Shown: piece after piece, positions 8,014-16,444 of the stretch
Numbering within the stretch: position 1 is the first letter of the stretch
How the letters are laid out: every line of letters starts with the position of its first letter
DNA from: Acidimicrobiaceae bacterium
Lineage (GTDB): Bacteria > Actinomycetota > Acidimicrobiia > Acidimicrobiales > UBA8592
Direction: 5' to 3'
Length of the DNA: 62,602 bases
Assembly (NCBI GenBank): GCA_024641655.1
Contig: JAHECR010000021.1
Coordinates: 1 to 62,602 of the forward strand
Program-made: the position numbers and the translations under genes
The notes under the pieces: generated by a model
What the model was told of the DNA's origin: nothing
Seen by the model: the letters and a program-made list of their open reading frames with translations, nothing else
The model's database searches: none

Positions 8014-9564
8014 GTGCTGCGCGCGCCCATCGCCTCGGGGGGCATGGCGCAGGTCTGGACCGCTGACGACCTGGTGCTGAACCGCGTCGTCGCCGTGAAG
8101 CTCCTCCACCCGCACCTCGCGTCCCAGGCCGAGTTCGTCAGCCGATTCCGCTCCGAGGCGCGCGCCGCCGCCCGACTCGGCCACCCCTCCATCGTCGCGA
8201 TCTTCGACACCGTCAGCGACAGCGACATCGAGGGCATCGTGATGGAGCTCCTCGACGGCTCGACGCTGCGCACCTTTCTCGACACGTACGGTCCGCTGGA
8301 CCTCACCGACGCCGTCGACATCCTCCGGCAGATCGCGGGGGCCCTCGACGCCGCTCACCGCAAGGGCATCATCCATCGCGACGTGAAGCCGGGGAACATC
8401 ATGTTGTGTGCCGATCGCCGGGTGAAGGTCACCGACTTCGGCATCGCCAAGGCCCTCGACGGCAACGACGCAACAGCGCCAGGTCTTCTGCTCGGCACGG
8501 CCAAGTACCTCGCTCCCGAGCAGGTCGAGGGCGCACCTGTCGACGCGCGCACCGACGTCTACGCCCTCGGCGTGGTGCTCTACGAGGCGCTCACGGGCAC
8601 GGCACCGTTCGACGAGGACTCCGATGCGGCAACGGCGCTCGCGCGGCTGCGACGACCTCCCGGGTCACTCCGCGTGGCTCGCCCCGACCTGCCGCTCGCG
8701 GTCGACCACGTCGTCTGCACCGCCCTGAGCCGACACCCCGATGATCGCTATCGAACTGCCACCGCGTTCGCCGACGCCTTCAGCGTCGCCGTCGATCCGT
8801 CGGCGTCGACCCCGACGATCGATCTGCGTCGACCCTTCGCTCCGGTCCTGGAGCTCGCTGACCGCGAGCAGCCCACGCCGGTCGCCGCGCCCCCGCTGGA
8901 TCCGACGGGTCGCCTCGAGACCCCGGCGCCGGCCGAACCCTCCGGCAGGTCCCATCCCGGTCGCGGCCGTGCGCTGGTCGTGACCCTGGTGGTCGCCACG
9001 TGCGCCGCTCTCGCGGCAGCGCTGATCCTCGGCGGTACCACCGTCGGCGACCCCAATACAGAGCGCTCGACCGCTGACGGGACCATCCCGACGAGTACCG
9101 CAGTCGGCACGTCGACCATCACGATCGCCGGGTCGCCCGTGTCGGCCACCATCGCGTCCTTCGACCCACCGCCAGGTGACGGCTCGGAACATCCCGAGCG
9201 CCTCCCGGCACTTCTCGACGGCGACCCGACCACCGGCTGGACCTCGGAGTCCTACTCGACGCCTCGCTTCGGTGGCCTCAAGCCCGGCGTCGGCGTGGTC
9301 GTCGAGCTCGCGTCGGCGCGTACGCTCGACGCGCTCACGGTGCGTTCGGTGAACGAGGACTGGGGCGCGCAGATCTACCTGAGCGACGCCGACCCCTTGA
9401 ACCTCCGAACGATCACGGCCTGGGGTCGCCCCGTCGACGAGAAGACCGGTGTGAACGGTGACGGCACCTTCGACCTCCGACGCGTCAATGCCAGCGCCGT
9501 CCTCATCTGGATCACGAACCTCGGCGGTACGCGGATCGAGCTCGACGAGCTCGAGCTCTCCTGA
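8014..9564 (+). CDS. Membrane Ser/Thr protein kinase with extracytoplasmic discoidin-like domain
   Basis: A Hanks-type kinase. Numbered from the GTG at 8014 (516 residues): glycine loop IASGGMAQVW, VAVK lysine at 29, HRDVKPGN at 121, DFG at 141, YLAPEQ further on, so the catalytic residues are intact. A Pro-rich linker, one membrane segment (about 320-342) and a C-terminal domain of about 170 residues with LLDGDPTTGW and a beta-rich F5/8-type-C-like pattern follow. The layout equals the C-terminal half of mycobacterial MviN (Rv3910), but there the kinase is inactive and fused to MurJ. The kinase N-terminus (LAGRYVLRAP) begins upstream of 8014, where no ATG/GTG/TTG exists in frame; initiation at ATC 7942 would give 540 residues. 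It precedes the ECF sigma gene, as in mycobacteria. Confidence 0.88.
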   Translation: MLRAPIASGGMAQVWTADDLVLNRVVAVKLLHPHLASQAEFVSRFRSEARAAARLGHPSIVAIFDTVSDSDIEGIVMELLDGSTLRTFLDTYGPLDLTDAVDILRQIAGALDAAHRKGIIHRDVKPGNIMLCADRRVKVTDFGIAKALDGNDATAPGLLLGTAKYLAPEQVEGAPVDARTDVYALGVVLYEALTGTAPFDEDSDAATALARLRRPPGSLRVARPDLPLAVDHVVCTALSRHPDDRYRTATAFADAFSVAVDPSASTPTIDLRRPFAPVLELADREQPTPVAAPPLDPTGRLETPAPAEPSGRSHPGRGRALVVTLVVATCAALAAALILGGTTVGDPNTERSTADGTIPTSTAVGTSTITIAGSPVSATIASFDPPPGDGSEHPERLPALLDGDPTTGWTSESYSTPRFGGLKPGVGVVVELASARTLDALTVRSVNEDWGAQIYLSDADPLNLRTITAWGRPVDEKTGVNGDGTFDLRRVNASAVLIWITNLGGTRIELDELELS

Positions 9565-9620
9565 GAGCGCCGGCGCTCGGTTCGCGCCACCGTTGCCGCG
9601 GTCTCCGCTGACGCCGCCAC

Positions 9621-9636
9621 TACGCTCGGCGACATC
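9621..9636 (+). promoter_or_regulatory. Leaderless-type -10 box pointing to an ATC codon of the sigma gene
   Basis: TACGCT (9621-9626) lies 7 nt before ATC (9634-9636), in frame with the ECF sigma ORF, in the context CACTACGCT. Starting there adds IGTTDDVTL, matching the usual ECF N-terminus. Confidence 0.4.
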
Positions 9637-9660
9637 GGCACCACCGACGACGTCACGCTG

Positions 9661-10215
9661 GTGCGAGCGGCTCAACGGGGTGATCGGCGGGCGCTCGACA
9701 CCCTCCTGCGGGAGCACTACGACCGCGTGTACGCGGTGTGCCGCAGGCTGGCGGGCAACGACGCCGACGCCGCCGACGCCACACAGGAAGCCCTGATCGC
9801 CATCGTGCGAGGGCTGGACCGCTTCGACGGGCGCGCCAAGTTCTCGACGTGGGCCTACCGCGTCGCCACCAACGCGTGCCTCGACGAGCTCAGACGACGC
9901 GGCCGGCGGCCCCTGGTGGGGCTCCCCGAGCACGAAACGGCCGAGAACGCCCCCACAGCAGATCGCCCGCAGCTCGCCGACGAGATCACCGATCGGCTGA
10001 CGCTCGACGACGCCCTCCTGACCCTGCCACCGGAGTTCCGGGCCCCCGTGGTGCTGCGCGATCAGCTGGGCATGGACTACGCCGAGATCGCTGCCACCCT
10101 GGACATCCCTCCCGGCACCGTGCGATCCCGCATCGCACGCGGCCGGGCTCGACTGGCCGAGCAACTCTCGGGGAACCAACACGAGCCCGACGGACGTCCA
10201 ACGACCCAGACATGA
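9661..10215 (+). CDS. ECF RNA polymerase sigma factor (SigM-like)
   Basis: A group 4 sigma factor of 184 residues from the GTG at 9661. Region 2 spans about 1-75 (LLREHYDRVYAVC, DAADATQEALIAIVRGLDRFDGRAKF, WAYRVATNACLDELRRR) and region 4 about 115-165 (LPPEFRAPVVLRDQLGMDYAEIAATLDIPPGTVRSRIARGR). The residues preceding 9661 (DDVTL) also look like sigma region 1.2/2.1, so the true start is probably 9 codons upstream at an ATC. The ATGA overlap with the next gene couples it to its putative anti-sigma factor. Position between kinase and trxB matches mycobacterial sigM. Confidence 0.92.
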   Translation: MRAAQRGDRRALDTLLREHYDRVYAVCRRLAGNDADAADATQEALIAIVRGLDRFDGRAKFSTWAYRVATNACLDELRRRGRRPLVGLPEHETAENAPTADRPQLADEITDRLTLDDALLTLPPEFRAPVVLRDQLGMDYAEIAATLDIPPGTVRSRIARGRARLAEQLSGNQHEPDGRPTTQT

Positions 10216-11024
10216 GTTCCTTCGACCCCGACTCCCGCGACGACCTCGTCAGCGCCTACCTCGACGGTGAGGCCACTCCCGACGAGCGCGCCTTCGTCGA
10301 AGCCGACCCCGACCTGATCGAGCGGGCGACGCTCCTCCGTGCGGTTTCCGATCTCGTCGCCGCGCCCGTCGACATCGACCGCGTGCTCCGGAACGCTCAC
10401 ATCGAGGCCGCGGTGGCTGCCTCGACCACGGCCCAGAACGTGATCGCCATCGAAACGCGCAGGGCGCGCTGGCGCGATGCCCGCGTGCTCTCGGCCGCCG
10501 CGGTCGTGCTCGCCGCCCTCGTGGCCGTACCGATCGCGTTGGGCAGCCGCGACCGGAGCGACGACACGGCCACAGCGATCAACTCGATCGACCGGCTCGC
10601 CGACGACTCGACGGCGCGCCTCGAAACCGGCGATGGTGCCGATGGCAGCGCTGGAGCCGCCCGCGCCGACGACGCGGACATGGCCGAAGCAGCAGTTGCG
10701 CCCGCCGCACCGCTGACCCTGGGCCCGGTCACCGACCTCGACACCCTCGAGGCACGCGTCCGCGCGCTCGAGAGCCAGCTCGCTCCTTCAGCTCCAGCGG
10801 CTGCCGCCGACACAGCGTCCGGCGCGACCTTCACCGCAGAGGGCCTCGTCGAGCTCGCGTGCGCCGCAGCGACAGGCGAAGTCGACGGCCTCGGAATTGC
10901 AGCGGTCGGAACCGCGACGCTCGATGGCCGTGACGTCGCGTTCGCGGTCACCCGCGATTTCACCCGCCTGATCGTCGTCGACGCCGCGACCTGCGAACTG
11001 CTCCAGGACGTCCCGCTCCCCTGA
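10212..11024 (+). CDS. Putative transmembrane anti-sigma factor
   Basis: This 270-residue protein starts inside the stop codon of the sigma gene (ATGA), the typical arrangement for an ECF anti-sigma factor. The N-terminal cytoplasmic part (about 1-90: LVSAYLDGEATPDERAFVEADPDL) resembles the anti-sigma domain helix that begins many such proteins, but no HxxxCxxC zinc motif is seen. One membrane segment (AAAVVLAALVAVPIALG, about 96-113) precedes an Ala/Asp-rich external region and a small C-terminal domain with two Cys (LVELACAAAT, DAATCELL) that might form a disulfide. It likely holds the sigma factor at the membrane until a signal arrives (inference from context). Confidence 0.75.
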   Translation: MSSFDPDSRDDLVSAYLDGEATPDERAFVEADPDLIERATLLRAVSDLVAAPVDIDRVLRNAHIEAAVAASTTAQNVIAIETRRARWRDARVLSAAAVVLAALVAVPIALGSRDRSDDTATAINSIDRLADDSTARLETGDGADGSAGAARADDADMAEAAVAPAAPLTLGPVTDLDTLEARVRALESQLAPSAPAAAADTASGATFTAEGLVELACAAATGEVDGLGIAAVGTATLDGRDVAFAVTRDFTRLIVVDAATCELLQDVPLP

Positions 11025-11109
11025 TCGGGTCCGGCCCAGGCCAACGGCGGCGGGGGAACCCTCCGGTCGAGAGGTCGCAGCGACGGGGCTCGCGCTAACC
11101 TCCTGCGTC

Positions 11110-11505
11110 ATGGCCGAACCCAGAGATGACTCGTCGCCGAGCGAGCACGTCATCCCCTTCCTCCCCGCCGACTGGCCCCAGCAGACGACAGCACGCCTGG
11201 TGGGATTCGTCGACAGCGCCCGTGCCAAGACCACTGGGCCTGCCATCCGGGTGAGCCGGGCGCTCGTGTACGGGCTCGTCGCCGTCGTACTGGGCCTCCT
11301 GGCGATTCCCCTTCTTCTGATCGGTCTCACCCGCTGGCTGATCAACAGCGTCGACAGCGGGCTGCTCTGGGTCATTCCATCGGTGGAGCACGACAAGGCA
11401 GTGTGGATCGCCTACCTCGCGCTCGGCGCCGTCTTCAGCGCCGCGGGACTGGTCCTGTGGCGCCGCCGCCCACGAGGTGCCGCCGAACCGGCTCCACTGG
11501 CATGA
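11110..11505 (+). CDS. Small membrane protein, two transmembrane segments
   Basis: A 131-residue protein of unknown function. A soluble N-terminus (about 1-48) is followed by a membrane segment around 53-73 (LVYGLVAVVLGLLAIPLLLIG), a short loop containing WLINSVDSGLLWVIP, and a second segment around 97-115 (AYLALGAVFSAAGLVLW) ending in an RRRPRG stop-transfer patch. A TAACCT box ends 8 nt before the ATG, suggesting a leaderless or nearly leaderless mRNA. It lies between the anti-sigma gene and trxB; the position alone does not define its role. Confidence 0.65.
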   Translation: MAEPRDDSSPSEHVIPFLPADWPQQTTARLVGFVDSARAKTTGPAIRVSRALVYGLVAVVLGLLAIPLLLIGLTRWLINSVDSGLLWVIPSVEHDKAVWIAYLALGAVFSAAGLVLWRRRPRGAAEPAPLA

Positions 11506-11631
11506 CTCGTTCGGGCCCGTGCCGGCCGACGCGGGGAGCGGGAAGCACGGCGTGCGCAACCGGGTTCCCGGGCCGACGTTCGCATCAATCCCCCCGGCGC
11601 TGATCCACCCGGCGACAGGAGACCCAGGTCC

Positions 11632-12585
11632 ATGCCCGAACATCGTCAGATCATCATCATCGGTTCCGGACCCGCGGGTCTGACCGCGGCGGTCTACACG
11701 GCGCGTGCCAGCCTTGCGCCGCTGGTCGTCGAGGGCGAACCCTCGTCGATGAGCGACCAGCCCGGTGGCCAGCTCATGTTGACCACTGAGGTCGAGAACT
11801 TCCCCGGCTTCCCCGACGGGATCATGGGCCCGGAGCTCATGATGAACATGCGTACCCAGGCGCTGCGGTTCGGTGCCGAGATCATCACCACGAAGGTCCG
11901 ACGCGTCGACTTCTCGGAGCGTCCCTTCAAGGTGTGGACCGACAACGTCGACCATCCCGAGCCGACTTATACCGCCGAGGCGGTGATCGTCTCGACGGGT
12001 GCACAGTCCATAATGCTCGACCTGCCCAACGAGGTTCCGCTGATCGGCCACGGCCTTTCGACGTGCGCTACCTGCGACGGCTTCTTCTTCAGAGACCAGG
12101 AGATCGCCGTTGTCGGCGGCGGCGACTCCGCACTCGAGGAGGCCGGCTTCCTCACCAAGTTCGCGAGCAAGGTGACGGTCATCCATCGACGCGACGCGCT
12201 CCGGGCTTCCCAGATCATGCAGGACCGCGCCTTCGCAAACCCCAAGATCGAGTTCCGGTGGAACAGTCGGGTCGTCGGATACCTCGGCGACACGAAGATC
12301 GCCGGCGTGGTGGTCGAAGACACCGTCACCGGTGAACGCAGCGATCTTCGTGTCGACGGCGTCTTCATCGCCATCGGGCATCGCCCCAATACCGATCTGT
12401 TCCAGAGCCATCTCGAGCTGCTCGACAACGGCTACCTCAAGACGACGCCGGGAACCAGCTACACCAGCGTCGAAGGGGTGTTCGCATGCGGCGACGTGCA
12501 GGACTTCACGTACCGTCAGGCGATCACGGCAGCTGGATCCGGGTGCATGGCGGCGATCGATGCCGAGCGGTGGCTCCACCACTGA
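11632..12585 (+). CDS. trxB: Thioredoxin-disulfide reductase
   Basis: An NADPH- and FAD-dependent reductase of 317 residues that keeps thioredoxin reduced. Seen: FAD-binding GSGPAGLTAAVYTARA near the N-terminus, the redox pair in CATCDGFFF (about residue 145), NADPH-binding VVGGGDSALEEAGFLT, and the closing FACGDVQDFTYRQAITAAGSG that contacts FAD. Length is typical of low-molecular-weight bacterial TrxB. The gene is 130 bp upstream of trxA and is almost certainly its partner. Order sigma, anti-sigma, trxB, trxA is conserved near actinobacterial origins. Confidence 0.97.
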   Translation: MPEHRQIIIIGSGPAGLTAAVYTARASLAPLVVEGEPSSMSDQPGGQLMLTTEVENFPGFPDGIMGPELMMNMRTQALRFGAEIITTKVRRVDFSERPFKVWTDNVDHPEPTYTAEAVIVSTGAQSIMLDLPNEVPLIGHGLSTCATCDGFFFRDQEIAVVGGGDSALEEAGFLTKFASKVTVIHRRDALRASQIMQDRAFANPKIEFRWNSRVVGYLGDTKIAGVVVEDTVTGERSDLRVDGVFIAIGHRPNTDLFQSHLELLDNGYLKTTPGTSYTSVEGVFACGDVQDFTYRQAITAAGSGCMAAIDAERWLHH

Positions 12586-12715
12586 GCGGCGGGGCGTGAG
12601 GCTGCCGATCGGCAGCTGCGGGAATCCCAACCGCTTTTGTCGGGTTTCATACCTCGAACCCCCTGGCCCGGCGCTAGCGTGACCGGGACGCAGCACGAAC
12701 AGCGAAGGACGCTTC

Positions 12716-13042
12716 ATGTCACAAGCAATCACCACCTTGACCGCCTCCACCTTCGACGAAGTCGTCGGCTCCGCAGCCGAGCCCGTGCTCGTCGACTTCT
12801 GGGCCGAGTGGTGCGGTCCCTGCAAGATGATCGCTCCGATCCTCGACGAGATCGCCGTTGAACAGGAAGGCAAGATCCGCATCGCCAAGCTCAACGTCGA
12901 CGAGGCTTCCGACGTCGCCCGTCGTTTCGAAGTGATGAGCATCCCCACCATGATCGTGTTCCAGGACGGTGCACCCACCAAGCGGATCGTCGGCGCAAAG
13001 GGCAAGGCGGCCCTCCTCGAGGACCTCGCGGACTACCTGTAA
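12716..13042 (+). CDS. trxA: Thioredoxin
   Basis: A 108-residue classical thioredoxin, a cytosolic protein disulfide reductase. The active site WCGPCK lies at about residues 34-39 within VLVDFWAEWCGPCKMIAP. The cis-Pro loop (MSIPTMIVF) and the GAKGKAAL end are present. GAAGGA upstream of the ATG serves as ribosome-binding site. Expression is likely with or shortly after trxB, and a strong hairpin follows the gene. Confidence 0.97.
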   Translation: MSQAITTLTASTFDEVVGSAAEPVLVDFWAEWCGPCKMIAPILDEIAVEQEGKIRIAKLNVDEASDVARRFEVMSIPTMIVFQDGAPTKRIVGAKGKAALLEDLADYL

Positions 13043-13075
13043 CCCCCCGGTGGGGCGATCTTCGGTATCGCATCA

Positions 13076-13108
13076 CGAGCCCACGTCACGTCGAGTGGCG
13101 TGGGCTCG
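13076..13108 (+). terminator. Terminator hairpin after trxA
   Basis: CGAGCCCACG (13076-13085) pairs perfectly with CGTGGGCTCG (13099-13108) around a 13-nt loop that can pair further internally. A short TT follows. It lies 33 bp after the trxA stop codon. Confidence 0.6.
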
Positions 13109-13238
13109 TTCGCGCCGAGCTGAACAGGGATCGGACCATCGACCCCGGGCCGGGAATCGCCTCTGGTAGGTTGACCCCCTGCTGGGGTGCACGGCGACGT
13201 GCACCACCCCGACCAGGTTGCGCTCCGAGGTATGTTCC

Positions 13239-14234
13239 TTGAACGATGAGGGTCTGCCCCTGAAACTGGGACATCGCGGCCCTCAGGTACGCGACCTGCA
13301 CCGACGTCTGGGTCAGGCCGAATTCGACGTCGCCGACGCCGGCGACGAGTACACCGATGCCACACGCGCCGCTGTCGAGGCCTTCCAGCGCAGTCGCGGC
13401 CTCGAGGCTGACGGGGAATGCGGACGGCACACGTGGGCGGCGCTGGCCGAGGCTGCGCATCGACTGGGTGATCGCCTGCTTTATCTCCAGGCGCCGATGC
13501 TGCGGGGCGACGACGTCGGCGAGCTGCAACACCGTCTCGGTGCGCTGGGCTTCGATGCCGGTCGCATCGACGGGATCTTCGGACCCGACACGGCCCGCGC
13601 GCTCGAGAGCTTCCAACGCAACGCCGGACTGCCCACCGATGCGATCTTCGGACCCGAGAGCCTTGCTGCGCTGAATCGCCTCGGCGGTCGCGAGGCCCAG
13701 GCACCAGTGACAACGGTGCGCGAGCGCGAGCGGCTCCGTTCCAAGGTCGCCGAGCTCGGGGACCGTACCGTCGTCATCGGCGAGCCCGGCGGTCTCGGCA
13801 CCGTCGTGGACACCGTTGCCCGACGGCTCCGCAACCGTGGTCTACGCGTCGAAATCGTCATGCACCCCGACGGGTCTCACCATGCTCGCCTCGCGAACGA
13901 GCTCGATGCTGACGTCTACATCGGGCTGCGCGCCGACGACGCACCACAGATCACCTTCGCGTACTTCGCGAGCGGAACCTTCAGCTCGGCAGGCGGTTCG
14001 CACCTCGCGACGTTGCTCGCCGCCTCTTGTATCGGGGCGCTCGGGCCGGCGATTGCGTGCGCAGGACGCCGCCTCCCCGTACTACGCGAGACCCAGATGG
14101 CCGCGGTCGACCTCCGCATCGGCCCGGCGACGCTCCTGTCGGAACAATCCATGGCGATCGCCGATGCCATCGCCGACGCAGTGGTCGAGTGGTTGCACGA
14201 CCCGGTCGCGACGAGCGACGAGGCGATGCCGTGA
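13239..14234 (+). CDS. cwlM: CwlM-like peptidoglycan-binding pseudo-amidase
   Basis: A 331-residue protein with two N-terminal PG_binding_1 repeats (about 6-70 and 85-145; GPQVRDLHRRLG and VGELQHRLGALGFDAG...GIFGPDTARALESFQ) and a C-terminal amidase_3-like domain (about 165-325). There is no signal peptide, as for mycobacterial CwlM, a cytoplasmic activator of MurA. The amidase zinc ligands look lost: the usual DPGHGG is GEPGGLG, the second His region reads YIGLRADD, and the late Glu region reads VDLRIGPATLL. It is therefore probably catalytically dead. TTG at 13239 is chosen because GAGG lies 8 nt upstream. Its place between trxA and parB matches cwlM in mycobacteria. Confidence 0.8.
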   Translation: MNDEGLPLKLGHRGPQVRDLHRRLGQAEFDVADAGDEYTDATRAAVEAFQRSRGLEADGECGRHTWAALAEAAHRLGDRLLYLQAPMLRGDDVGELQHRLGALGFDAGRIDGIFGPDTARALESFQRNAGLPTDAIFGPESLAALNRLGGREAQAPVTTVRERERLRSKVAELGDRTVVIGEPGGLGTVVDTVARRLRNRGLRVEIVMHPDGSHHARLANELDADVYIGLRADDAPQITFAYFASGTFSSAGGSHLATLLAASCIGALGPAIACAGRRLPVLRETQMAAVDLRIGPATLLSEQSMAIADAIADAVVEWLHDPVATSDEAMP

Positions 14235-14271
14235 CCGCACCCGGCCCCACACGTTGTCCCCAGCCAGACCA

Positions 14272-14306
14272 CCACCCTACGTGATTCTTGACACCACGTT
14301 AGGTGG
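14272..14306. terminator. Inverted repeat between cwlM-like and parB genes
   Basis: CCACCCTACGTG (14272-14283) and CACGTTAGGTGG (14295-14306) form a stem with two mismatches around an 11-nt loop, in the gap between the converging ends of the cwlM-like gene and parB. It may act as a bidirectional terminator. Confidence 0.35.
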
Positions 14307-14351
14307 GGAACCCCTGGTCAACGGGCTGCTCTGACGATAGACCTCGACCGC

Positions 14352-14373
14352 TTGTCCACATACCTGTGGACAA
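14352..14373. promoter_or_regulatory. Inverted pair of consensus DnaA boxes
   Basis: TTGTCCACA (14352-14360) is followed after TACC by TGTGGACAA (14365-14373), its exact reverse complement. Both halves are identical to the actinobacterial DnaA-box consensus. They lie in the 337-bp gap (14235-14571) between the cwlM-like gene and parB, about 7 kb from dnaA. Nothing else but a hairpin is recognisable in that gap. Confidence 0.65.
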
Positions 14374-14571
14374 TACCGGCGCCCCTGGCGTCGTTTCTCG
14401 CGAACCTCGATCATTAGTCGAGCTATAACGACGTTCCCCGGTGTCGCTCCCAGGTTCACCTGCTCGCGCGACCCGCGCTGCTCGACCGCCACGCCTGCAA
14501 AGGACGGAGTTACTGGACCGGAGGCGACGTGAGCCGTGGTGTGGCTCCCGACTCGCTCCGCCTCGACGCGA

Positions 14572-15447
14572 TCAGTGGGCCAGGAGATCGAAAATGCGCC
14601 CGAGGTCATCGAGGTCCGCGAACTCGATGACAACCTTGCCTCGCTTGGCCCCGGTCTGCACGGTGACCCGGGTCTCGAGTTGCTCCGCCAGCCTCGACTC
14701 GACCTCGAGCACCGATGCCGGTCGTTGGTCGACACGTGCGGGGGGCGTGGGCCGAAGCGGTGCCGCAGGCAAGCCTTCGCGGACGAGCTGTTCGACCTGA
14801 CGGACCGAAAGGTCCTCGGCCACGATCTGACGCGCGAGGCGGTCTTGCTCCTGGCGCGAGGCGAGCCCGAGCAAGGCTCGAGCGTGCCCCGCGGAGATCG
14901 AGCGGTCGATCAGCAGCGCCTGCACGCTCGCCGGCAAGTGCAGGAGACGCAGGGCGTTAGCCACCGCTGAGCGGCTCTTGCCGACCCGCTGTGCAACCAC
15001 CTCCTGCGTCATCGCGAAATCGTCCATCAGCTGCTGGTACGCCGCTGCCTCTTCAAGCGGACCGAGATCTTGTCGATGGAGGTTTTCGACCAGGGCATGT
15101 TCCAGCGATCGAAGGTCTTCGACCTCGCGGACGATCGCCGGAATCGTCTTGAGTCCGGCGCGCTTGGCGGCACGCCATCGCCGCTCGCCCGCGATGAGCT
15201 CGAAAGCGGCGGGGCCCTTGGGCCGCACAAGGATGGGCTGGAGCACACCGACCTCGCGTACTGACGCCGTGAGTGTCGTCAGCGCTTCCTCGTCGAAGGT
15301 CTCACGAGGCTGATAAGGATTGACCGCAATCGTGCCGACAGGGAGTTCCCGATACGTGGCCGCCTGCGACGCGGCCCCGTCCCCTTCGGGACTCTGGTCG
15401 GGAATCAGCGCCCCGAGTCCCCTACCAAGTCCTGTTTGCCGGACCAC
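14572..15447 (-). CDS. parB: Chromosome partitioning protein ParB
   Basis: ParB (291 residues) binds parS, loads and slides as a CTP-dependent clamp, and works with ParA to segregate the origin. Seen: the N-terminal GLGRGLGALIP, NPYQPRETFDEEALTTL, the CTP-binding GERRWRAAKRAG and VENLHRQDLGPLEEA motifs, the helix-turn-helix MTQEVVAQRVGKSRSAVANALRLL, and a C-terminal dimer domain (KVVIEFADLDDLGRI). GTG at 15447 has an AGGAGG Shine-Dalgarno and overlaps the end of parA by 26 nt, so the two are co-translated. Three parS sites lie upstream of parA. Confidence 0.96.
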   Translation of the reverse strand: MVRQTGLGRGLGALIPDQSPEGDGAASQAATYRELPVGTIAVNPYQPRETFDEEALTTLTASVREVGVLQPILVRPKGPAAFELIAGERRWRAAKRAGLKTIPAIVREVEDLRSLEHALVENLHRQDLGPLEEAAAYQQLMDDFAMTQEVVAQRVGKSRSAVANALRLLHLPASVQALLIDRSISAGHARALLGLASRQEQDRLARQIVAEDLSVRQVEQLVREGLPAAPLRPTPPARVDQRPASVLEVESRLAEQLETRVTVQTGAKRGKVVIEFADLDDLGRIFDLLAH

Positions 15448-16444
15448 CGGAAACCTCCTGTGCCAACGCGCGATAGGCGAGTGCCCCTCGCGACCGTGGG
15501 TCGAATTCGATGATGGGTTGGCCGAACGACGGTGCCTCCGAGAGCCGGACCGAGCGCGGCACGACCTGACGACAGACCCGATCGCCGAAGTGCGAACGAA
15601 CCTCATCGGCCACCTGGGACGCCAGCTTCGTCCGCGCGTCGAACATCACCAGTGCGATAGTCGTAACTTCCAACTGGTCGTTCAGGTTCCGCTGGACCAA
15701 TTCCACATTCCGCAGCAGTTGGCCCAGACCTTCGAGTGCGTAGTACTCACACTGGATCGGCACCAGGACCTCGTGGGCGGCGGTGAGCGCGTTCACGGTC
15801 AACAGCCCAAGCGATGGCGGACAGTCGATGAAGACGAAATCGAGCTCGTCCAGCATCGATTCGATGGCGAGGCGGAGTTTCCGTTCGCGGTTGAAGGTCG
15901 GGACCAGTTCGATTTCGGCGCCTGCGAGATCCAAGCTCGACGGTGCTATCCGTAGGCGGTCGTAGCCCGTCTCCAAGGCACACTCCCTCAAGGGAACCTC
16001 ACGCAACATCACGTCGTACATCGACACGGAAATACTCCGGGGATCGATACCCAACCCGGTTGTCGCGTTGGCCTGCGGATCCAGGTCGACCACGAGCACC
16101 CGATAGCCAATATCGGCGAGACACGCCGCGAGATTCACGGTCGTCGTGGTCTTACCGACGCCACCTTTCTGATTCGCCACCGCAATGACCCGAGGGAGCG
16201 GCCGGCTTGCGCCAGGATGCTTGTGGCGAAGGAGCTCCTCGAGCGATTCGATGGGTGCTTCCGCTTCCGGTTCGTGGTCAGAAAGGCCCTCTGCCATGCC
16301 CGCATGGGAGCTCAAGGCACGCTGAAACGGAGTCTGGGCGGCAGGGGCACGGGTGGAGCCAACCGTCTCCTCGCCTTCCGCAGGCCTCGCTGCGGTAGTG
16401 GGAGCCGGGGAGTTCGGCGCCTCGGGATCGTGCTCGGACGTCAC
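15422..16444 (-). CDS. parA: Chromosome partitioning ATPase ParA
   Basis: A Walker-type ATPase that binds the nucleoid and moves ParB-parS complexes apart. From the GTG at 16444 it has 340 residues: a disordered Pro/Glu-rich N-terminal extension of about 80 residues, then the deviant Walker A KGGVGKTTTTVNLA, DLDPQANATTGLG, FIDCPPSLGLLTVNALTAA (Walker B) and a conserved C-terminus VPRSVRLSEAPSFGQPI. A further GTG at 16471 would add nine residues, but the purine-rich GAGAGGAGG lies between the two and fits the downstream start better. Overlaps parB; the two form one operon. Confidence 0.95.
   Translation of the reverse strand: MTSEHDPEAPNSPAPTTAARPAEGEETVGSTRAPAAQTPFQRALSSHAGMAEGLSDHEPEAEAPIESLEELLRHKHPGASRPLPRVIAVANQKGGVGKTTTTVNLAACLADIGYRVLVVDLDPQANATTGLGIDPRSISVSMYDVMLREVPLRECALETGYDRLRIAPSSLDLAGAEIELVPTFNRERKLRLAIESMLDELDFVFIDCPPSLGLLTVNALTAAHEVLVPIQCEYYALEGLGQLLRNVELVQRNLNDQLEVTTIALVMFDARTKLASQVADEVRSHFGDRVCRQVVPRSVRLSEAPSFGQPIIEFDPRSRGALAYRALAQEVSGGPANRTW

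Noticed and set aside
8665..10182. A 505-codon minus-strand frame across the kinase and sigma genes
   Set aside because: Antisense shadow; both plus-strand genes have clear catalytic or DNA-binding motifs.
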